In this document: positions 23,166 to 28,225 of the stretch, piece after piece
Numbering within the stretch: position 1 is the stretch's first letter
How the letters are laid out: the number at the start of each line of letters is the position of its first letter
Source of the DNA: Planctomycetaceae bacterium
GTDB taxonomy: Bacteria > Planctomycetota > Planctomycetia > Planctomycetales > Planctomycetaceae
NCBI GenBank assembly: GCA_003503535.1
Contig: DOCI01000105.1
Coordinates: 9,994 to 38,218 of the forward strand
Length of the DNA stretch: 28,225 nucleotides
Direction of reading: 5' to 3'
Position numbers and translations under genes: made by a program
The notes under the pieces: generated by a model
The model's database searches: none
What the model was told of the DNA's origin: nothing
The model's input: only the letters and a program-made list of their open reading frames with translations

Positions 23166-24557
23166 TTAAAGGGCACTGTCTTCAGGAATCGCTTTTGTCG
23201 GTTTGTCGGTTTTGAAAAACTTCTGAACAACATCGCGATGTTTGGGATTCAATTTTCGATCCCAGGTGGCTCGTCCAGCTGAGGGATCGTTTTCTCTGAC
23301 GGCCTGTCGAGGAGCGGTGTTTGAGGGATCGACTTCCGGTTCTTTGAATGTCAGGCCAAGAACTTCATCGTTCGGTTGATCGAGCGTGCCAGGGGGCAGG
23401 ACGACTTCTTTGAACTTTGTGTTCTCAAGATCAGATTCTTTGCCCCACATCATCTCAGCATCGCCGCGACCGCGGGTAATTCCGCCGCGTCCCGGTTTAT
23501 TACAATTGCCCTCTCCCGGTTTGTTGCAGGATCCATTTCCCTGACATAGCCCCTTGCATTCCCCCCGTTTTTTCGCAAGATTGTCGCACTCGCTTTTCAG
23601 CATCTCTTTCAATTCACTCAGCATTTTTTCACGAGCTTCCGCATCGTTGGGCATGCCCAGTTTTCCAGACTTAGCAGCGTTCTCCAGAGCTTTCTTCAAC
23701 GACTCGGACATGCCGGGGCATTCTCCATTGCAGGCTTTGGAAGCGAGCGATTGCAGATTCTTTCCCAGGGCCGACTCCAGTTGTTCCAATTGCTCGGCGG
23801 AAAGCTCACCCTGATTGGCGAGCGAGGAGAGCAATTCCTCGACGGCAGCTGAAGCCGATTCGAGACCACGTTCATTCTTTTCCCAGCTCAACTGCATCTG
23901 CTGACGAAGGGAATCGGCTGTTTCCCATTGTTCGTGAGTCAAAGGCTGATTCTTCGTCTCTTCGATAAACTTTTCGAGTTCCTGCTTGAGTTCCTCTTTT
24001 TCTTCCTCTTCAAGAACCTCTTCCTCTTCGAGAGTCTTGAGCATCTCCTCTAATTCTTCATTGGTTTGTTGCGCGACTTTGCGAGGCGTCGCCATCACGG
24101 TCGAGAATTCCCGAATCGGAACAAAGCAGGTGATGATCGCAAACAGGCAGGGAACCGCGATCAATGAGAAGAATCGTTTCGGACGGATTCGCGGCAAGGA
24201 ATTCCGCCACAGATCTTCAATTTGAGGCAGACGGGAAGACCATTGATCATCAGGAGCTTCCGATAAAGTCATCAACAGGCCACCAGCCTGAAGTTTGCTA
24301 TCCAGCAGAGCTGTCGCTTCGCTCATCGAAAATTTGCGTTTCTGGATTGTCATCCACGACCAGATCGGCACAATCAATAGAAGTGCGAATAGAGCCGGAG
24401 CGTAAGGCCAGAGAGCAGGGACGAAAAGTTTGGTCAACAAAATCAGACAGCCAATGACAATAAAAGCCATCGCCAGCCGATCGGCACAAATCCCCAGAAA
24501 CTGTCCCCACTGTAAACGACGCCAGTGACGTTGAATCCATTGCTGCGAATTCGGCAT
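23166..24557 (-). CDS. Membrane-anchored coiled-coil protein with Cys/Gly-rich segment
   Basis: The 463-residue protein has membrane spans at about 28-48, 50-69 and 129-147 and then a long soluble part. Residues 163-270 are Glu/Lys/Leu-rich coiled coil (EELEEMLKTLEEEEVLEEEE, for example). Residues 276-354 hold seven cysteines (276, 280, 324, 334, 338, 344, 352), including a tandem NGSCNKPGEGNCNKPG. A charged Pro-rich tail follows. I do not recognise a named domain, though DUF4175-like membrane proteins next to MoxR in other bacteria share this layout. The ATG at 24557 is supported by GAGGAG 9 nt upstream. It appears to be the first gene of the minus-strand MoxR/ABC cluster. A scaffold or MoxR-partner role is inference. 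Confidence 0.82.
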   Translation of the reverse strand: MPNSQQWIQRHWRRLQWGQFLGICADRLAMAFIVIGCLILLTKLFVPALWPYAPALFALLLIVPIWSWMTIQKRKFSMSEATALLDSKLQAGGLLMTLSEAPDDQWSSRLPQIEDLWRNSLPRIRPKRFFSLIAVPCLFAIITCFVPIREFSTVMATPRKVAQQTNEELEEMLKTLEEEEVLEEEEKEELKQELEKFIEETKNQPLTHEQWETADSLRQQMQLSWEKNERGLESASAAVEELLSSLANQGELSAEQLEQLESALGKNLQSLASKACNGECPGMSESLKKALENAAKSGKLGMPNDAEAREKMLSELKEMLKSECDNLAKKRGECKGLCQGNGSCNKPGEGNCNKPGRGGITRGRGDAEMMWGKESDLENTKFKEVVLPPGTLDQPNDEVLGLTFKEPEVDPSNTAPRQAVRENDPSAGRATWDRKLNPKHRDVVQKFFKTDKPTKAIPEDSAL

Positions 24558-24846
24558 GAGCCTGCTCCTCGATCAATTCGGCGAAATGACTGTCTCTCTG
24601 AATAGAGTAGACGTTCATTCTAACCAACTCGATCAAAGAAATCCGAGGGATTTCAGAGATTTTATGAGATCTGGAGAAAATCAGAATGATTCTAAATTCA
24701 TGAGTTGAATCCATTTCTCGCCCCATTCACACTCGCTTCAATGAGAAAGTATGAAATGAATTGCCAGGCGTTTAAAAAATAGGTCATGCCTGTCCACCTT
24801 GGTCGCTTCGTGGTGGCAAGAGTTTCCTTAGAATGCAAACAGCTTA

Positions 24847-24875
24847 TTGATTTTGCCCAGTCGCGTTCCTATCTT
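24847..24875 (+). promoter_or_regulatory. Likely promoter of the metalloprotease gene
   Basis: TTGATT (24847-24852) and TATCTT (24870-24875) are 17 bp apart. This would give a leader of about 140 nt before the preferred ATG at 25020. Upstream, CCACC/GGTGG arms around 24794-24815 in a 'ttcgtggtgg' context resemble the interspersed repeats seen elsewhere in the window. Confidence 0.4.
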
Positions 24876-25019
24876 TATAGCGGCTAGTCTGCCTAAGTGC
24901 TTAAAGGCAGATGCGTTGGCCAGAAAGGATTCGAGAGGTCGTCGTGGAATCGGCTTCGCTTACTTGTGACTGGAATTACGTTTCCCTTTCAAATTCAGGG
25001 GAATTCTACAGGAGCTATC

Positions 25020-27755
25020 ATGCAAATGATTCGCAAAGAACCACACGGTCTGGCTTCGCTGGCTGGGTTGGGATTAGTGCTTACAGCGATGCTGGCTGGA
25101 GTTGTGCCAACTGTCGAGGCAAAAGAGTATCCTGCCTGGGAAGAGGTGACCAAAGGGGCAACAACAATGCCCGGATTGTTTCCTCTGTATTACAACCAAA
25201 AAGACCAGCAGTTGTTCCTTGAAATTTCGAAAGCGAATTACGACACCGAATTCATTCTGCCGATTTCGATTGCCAGTGGAGCCGGACGGATGTATCTGGG
25301 GGGCGATACCCTGAACTTCGGCGATCAGTGGCTGGTCTGTTTCCGCCGCAGCGCTGATCGCATTCATCTGGTGCGAAAGAATATCAAATTCAAAGCCAGT
25401 GCCGGATCACCGCAGGCCGATGCGGTTAAGACCTCTTACAACGACAGTATCATTCGGGCACTCCCGATTAAAAGTGAAAAGAGTGGTGGCTCTTCGGTCT
25501 TGATCGATGCTGCCGATCTGTTCATGGTCGATTTGGCTGGCATCGGTGTGAATCCCGATCGCTCTCGGAGCACGTGGTTCAAAGTGAAGGCTTATCCGGA
25601 GAATATCGAAATTCAGGTCGCGGCTGTTTTTACCTCCAGCCAGAAATATACGACCGTTTTCGGATCCGATTCAGCCGTCCCCGATCCTCGTGGAACGCAA
25701 ATTGTGCTGCACTACAGCTTGTCGAAGCTTCCGAGCAATGGATACAAACCGCGACTGGCCGATGACCGTATCGGCTATTTCCTGAGTACCGTGAACGACT
25801 TTTCCAAAGATGTCGATGAGTCGGCCAAGGTACGGTACATCAATCGTTGGAATCTGGAGAAGGAAAATCCGAGTTCGGAACTGTCTGCACCGAAGCAACC
25901 GATCATTTTCTGGATCGAAAAATCGGTCCCAAGAACTTATCGGCCTTACGTTCGTGAAGGGATTCTGGAATGGAATAAAGCCTTCGAGAAAGTCGGATTT
26001 ATCGATGCGATACAATGCCGCGATCAGCAGTCCAGCGATGATTTTGAGCCGGAAGATATTCGGTATAATACGTTCCGATGGATCACAACCGCTTCCAGCT
26101 TTGCTATGGGACCGAGCCGAACGAATCCCAAAACGGGACAGATTATTGATGCCGATATCGTCTTCGATGAAAGTATGGTTCGCTACCATCGCCAGGACTA
26201 CGTGAAGAATGTCGGCATTCCACAGGGGCTTGAACTGCTCGCTCGCGGTGAACGGCAGGCCTTCATGAAACTGTTTGCTGCCGAAGTTCCTGAAATTGAA
26301 GGCAGACAGGCTGAATATGATGAAATGCTCAAACTCTATAAAGAGTTAATCGCCGAGCATCCTGAGCATTCTTTGAATCAGCAATTCCCAAGACAACCGA
26401 CCTGGGTCAATTCGACGGGCGGCTGCAACTGCTGCATGATGGGACCGGGAATTCAGCGTCAACTGGGATTGATGTCGAGTGTGATGTCGATCAACGGACT
26501 GGCTCCTGGTGGAAAAGTACCTGAGGAGTTCATCGGCCAGGCAATTAAAGAAGTCGTGATGCACGAAATCGGTCACACGCTCGGTTTGCGTCATAACTTC
26601 AAAGCGAGCACGATGCTTTCGCTGGAGGAAATCAACAATCCGGAAATCACCCGTAAGAAGGGAATGATTGGCTCGGTGATGGATTATGCCCCTGCGAACT
26701 TCGCACTCGATCCCGCCAAGCAGGGCGATTATTTCACCACGACAATCGGCCCTTACGATTATTGGGCCATTGAATATGCTTATAAGCCAATTTCCGGCAA
26801 TGAAGAGGAGGAACTGAATAAGATTGCCAAAAAAGCTCCAGAGCATGATCTCATCTATGCGACCGATGAAGACATGGCTGGCAATCCCGATCCCCGCATC
26901 AATCTGTTCGACCTGGGAGATCCGCTTGATTACTCGGAACAGCGAATTGCGTTCATGAAAAAATCGATTGATGGCCTTGTCGATCGCGTTGTCGAAGAAG
27001 GCGATGGTTATCAACGGGCCCGTGAGACGTTCACGTTATTGCTCGGCGAGATTTCACAGGCAACCCAACTAGCCGCTCAGTATGTTGGCGGAGCTTACAC
27101 TGCTCGCGATCATAAGGGGGATCCTGAAGAGCGACCTGCGATGCAGCCGATTCCGCTGGAAAAACATCAGCAGGCTCTCGATTTGCTCAGCCGGGAAATT
27201 TTCTCTGATACCGCGTTTACTTTCTCTCCTGAGCTACTGCGAAAACTGGCTCCCGAGCATTTGACCGATGGTTATGAATCGACTCCGAACTATCTCTATC
27301 CCATTTACGACCGAGTTTTGAGCATTCAGCGAATGGCTCTGACATCGCTCCTGCATGAGCAAACGCTTAAACGCGTTCAGGAAATTGAATTGCAGGCAGT
27401 TAAAGATCAAGAAGTTTTAACGCTGCCGGTTATTTTCGATTCCCTGACGACAGCCATCTGGTCGGAAGTACCGGCTGAGATCAATCCGAATGAGCCGATT
27501 GAGATTTCGACCATTCGACGAAATCTGCAACGGGCATATCTGACTCAGCTGTCTGGTATCGTTTTAGGGACCACCGCAGCTCCGGCTGACGCAAAGAGTC
27601 TGGCTCGATTGCACTTACAGGATCTGTTCGATCGACTCGATGGTCTGGAAGAGGCAAACGCCAAGCTTAGCCCTTATTCGAAAGCTCATCTGCGTGAAAC
27701 CCGCGATCAGATCGCGAAAGTGCTTAACGCAGAAATCAGCAGTGCACGACCGTAG
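25020..27755 (+). CDS. Secreted zinc-dependent metalloprotease (DUF5117/DUF4953 type, metzincin-like)
   Basis: The 911-residue protein has a signal peptide (about 1-35; hydrophobic core LASLAGLGLVLTAMLAG, then VEAKEY). The N-terminal part (about 40-300) matches the DUF5117 layout (MPGLFPLYYNQKDQQLFLEI, for example). The zinc site HEIGHTLGLRHNF begins at His515 (His515, Glu516, His519, with His525 as third ligand in the extended HExxHxxGxxH form), and SVMDYAP is a Met-turn. A CNCC cluster (Cys469, Cys471, Cys472) lies 43 residues before it. The C-terminal 250 residues are helical and unassigned. The family is extracytoplasmic with unknown substrates. ATG 25020 is preferred over GTG 24897 because AGGAG lies 6 nt upstream and the signal peptide begins there. 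The gene is monocistronic. Confidence 0.93.
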   Translation: MQMIRKEPHGLASLAGLGLVLTAMLAGVVPTVEAKEYPAWEEVTKGATTMPGLFPLYYNQKDQQLFLEISKANYDTEFILPISIASGAGRMYLGGDTLNFGDQWLVCFRRSADRIHLVRKNIKFKASAGSPQADAVKTSYNDSIIRALPIKSEKSGGSSVLIDAADLFMVDLAGIGVNPDRSRSTWFKVKAYPENIEIQVAAVFTSSQKYTTVFGSDSAVPDPRGTQIVLHYSLSKLPSNGYKPRLADDRIGYFLSTVNDFSKDVDESAKVRYINRWNLEKENPSSELSAPKQPIIFWIEKSVPRTYRPYVREGILEWNKAFEKVGFIDAIQCRDQQSSDDFEPEDIRYNTFRWITTASSFAMGPSRTNPKTGQIIDADIVFDESMVRYHRQDYVKNVGIPQGLELLARGERQAFMKLFAAEVPEIEGRQAEYDEMLKLYKELIAEHPEHSLNQQFPRQPTWVNSTGGCNCCMMGPGIQRQLGLMSSVMSINGLAPGGKVPEEFIGQAIKEVVMHEIGHTLGLRHNFKASTMLSLEEINNPEITRKKGMIGSVMDYAPANFALDPAKQGDYFTTTIGPYDYWAIEYAYKPISGNEEEELNKIAKKAPEHDLIYATDEDMAGNPDPRINLFDLGDPLDYSEQRIAFMKKSIDGLVDRVVEEGDGYQRARETFTLLLGEISQATQLAAQYVGGAYTARDHKGDPEERPAMQPIPLEKHQQALDLLSREIFSDTAFTFSPELLRKLAPEHLTDGYESTPNYLYPIYDRVLSIQRMALTSLLHEQTLKRVQEIELQAVKDQEVLTLPVIFDSLTTAIWSEVPAEINPNEPIEISTIRRNLQRAYLTQLSGIVLGTTAAPADAKSLARLHLQDLFDRLDGLEEANAKLSPYSKAHLRETRDQIAKVLNAEISSARP

Positions 27756-27779
27756 TTGATGAGTGCTCAGAAAATGAAT

Positions 27780-27824
27780 AAAAAGTCACGCAAGCTCATA
27801 TTGAAGAGTTGCGTGACTTTTTTA
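27780..27824 (+). terminator. Rho-independent terminator of the metalloprotease gene
   Basis: AAAAAGTCACGCAA (27780-27793) pairs perfectly with TTGCGTGACTTTTT (27809-27822), a 14-bp stem extended by CTC/GAG after a one-base bulge, with a T run at the end. It begins 25 nt after the stop codon. Confidence 0.9.
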
Positions 27825-27916
27825 TGGTAACTTGTGAATTGCATCTCCGAATCATTCCGTCGCAGAAGTGACGACTAAACCCGACTCATTCATATTTGAA
27901 AGTGGGTCGTGAAAGG

Positions 27917-27942
27917 ATACAAGCACGAAGCGTAAGCGAGTG
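27917..27942. repeat. Interspersed repeat, copy 2 ('acaagcacgaag' family)
   Basis: Matches 17215-17240 in 24 of 26 bases; the two differences are adjacent (gc-gt-aagc against gc-ac-aagc). Same strand and same position relative to the preceding gene. Confidence 0.7.
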
Positions 27943-28146
27943 TGTCAATATTCAACGCATCGGTTTTGTTTTTTGAAGTTGTGCATCTTCTCCAAAGCAA
28001 TGTTGAAAGCCAAAAAAAGAATTCTTTGGTCGTGCCACGATACACACAGCTATGGCAAACATTGATGCTAATGGATCGTTCCAGTTAGTAATTAGGGTGC
28101 ACTGGCTTTTCCTGTGTATGGTAACTCTAGTGTTAGTCTCGATTTG

Positions 28147-28163
28147 CACTGGCGAAACCAGTG
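28147..28163. repeat. CACTGG/CCAGTG hairpin repeat
   Basis: CACTGG (28147-28152), cgaaa, CCAGTG (28158-28163) is a perfect 6-bp hairpin with a GAAA-type loop, followed by GCACAC. A degenerate relative (gtgcactggcttttcctgtg) lies about 50 bp upstream. It is likely a dispersed palindromic repeat. Confidence 0.5.
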
Positions 28164-28225
28164 GCACACAAACCGAAGGTTTTAGCGGAACAATCCATTA
28201 GCCCATTTTCAAATGGTATCTGCAG

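Larger units (their letters stand above)
27825..28225. other. Repeat-rich intergenic end of window
   Basis: No gene could be supported in these 401 bp. The minus-strand frame at 27952-28167 has no family mark. The stretch holds the second 'acaagcacgaag' repeat copy and the CACTGG hairpin with flanking copies (gtgcactggc near 28098). Confidence 0.45.

Noticed and set aside
24897..25019. 41-residue N-terminal extension of the metalloprotease from GTG 24897
   Set aside because: It would bury the signal peptide. The ATG at 25020 has AGGAG 6 nt upstream.
27952..28167. 71-codon minus-strand ORF at the right end
   Set aside because: It overlaps the CACTGG hairpin repeat and has no recognisable domain or ribosome site.

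Overview
The window looks like a piece of a planctomycete chromosome (Planctomycetales; a relative of Gimesia, Rubinisphaera or Planctomicrobium is my guess from gene content, not from a search). The reasons are a secreted cytochrome c/PA14/DUF1587-type protein, an rpsL-rpsG pair with no rpoBC or fusA beside it, an FG-GAP/VCBS secreted protein, a MoxR/ABC-2/large membrane-protein cluster, a DUF5117-type zinc metalloprotease, weak or absent Shine-Dalgarno sites on many genes, and several families of short palindromic interspersed repeats. Coding density is about 85%, with genes on both strands.

Layout. 1-782 (-): 5' part of a secreted cytochrome c-PA14 protein that runs off the left edge. 1176-2145 (+): rpsL-rpsG with a promoter and a strong terminator. 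2228-2608 (+): a small CbiX/SirB-type chelatase. 2704-7952 (+): an apparent four-gene operon of GntR/FCD regulator, sodium:solute symporter, DapA/NanA-superfamily aldolase and secreted FG-GAP protein. It is probably a uptake and catabolism unit for a carboxylated (sugar-acid or sialic-acid-like) substrate. 7953-9809: an accessory-looking patch holding one gene (-), a macro-like domain fused to a TIR domain, with a palindrome upstream and an attC-like sequence starting at its stop codon. It sits next to tRNA-Thr(CGU) (9810-9882, -) and that tRNA's terminator. 10034-10867 (+): a PhyH-type Fe/2-oxoglutarate dioxygenase. 11003-12193 (+): a SpoIIE-type PP2C phosphatase with a degenerate receiver domain.

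12224-17196 is a surface-polysaccharide block: GT2 glycosyltransferase and methyltransferase (-, overlapping ATGA), then a GT-C-type membrane protein and a WbaP/CpsE-like initiating sugar transferase (+). 17452-24557 (-) is a membrane cluster read from high to low coordinates: a coiled-coil membrane protein, a MoxR AAA+ ATPase broken by an in-frame TGA, a 676-residue membrane protein with a large extracytoplasmic domain, an ABC ATPase and an ABC-2 permease. Two inverted-repeat elements (212 bp and 170 bp) lie in its intergenic gaps. 25020-27755 (+) is a large secreted metzincin-like metalloprotease with a strong terminator. The last 400 bp are repeat-rich and carry no gene that I can support.

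Most noteworthy: the macro-TIR gene in its possible cassette/tRNA setting (candidate NAD-dependent defence effector); Arg88 in ribosomal protein S12, the residue that gives streptomycin resistance in other bacteria; the internal stop in MoxR; and the nested palindromic elements inside the MoxR/ABC cluster.
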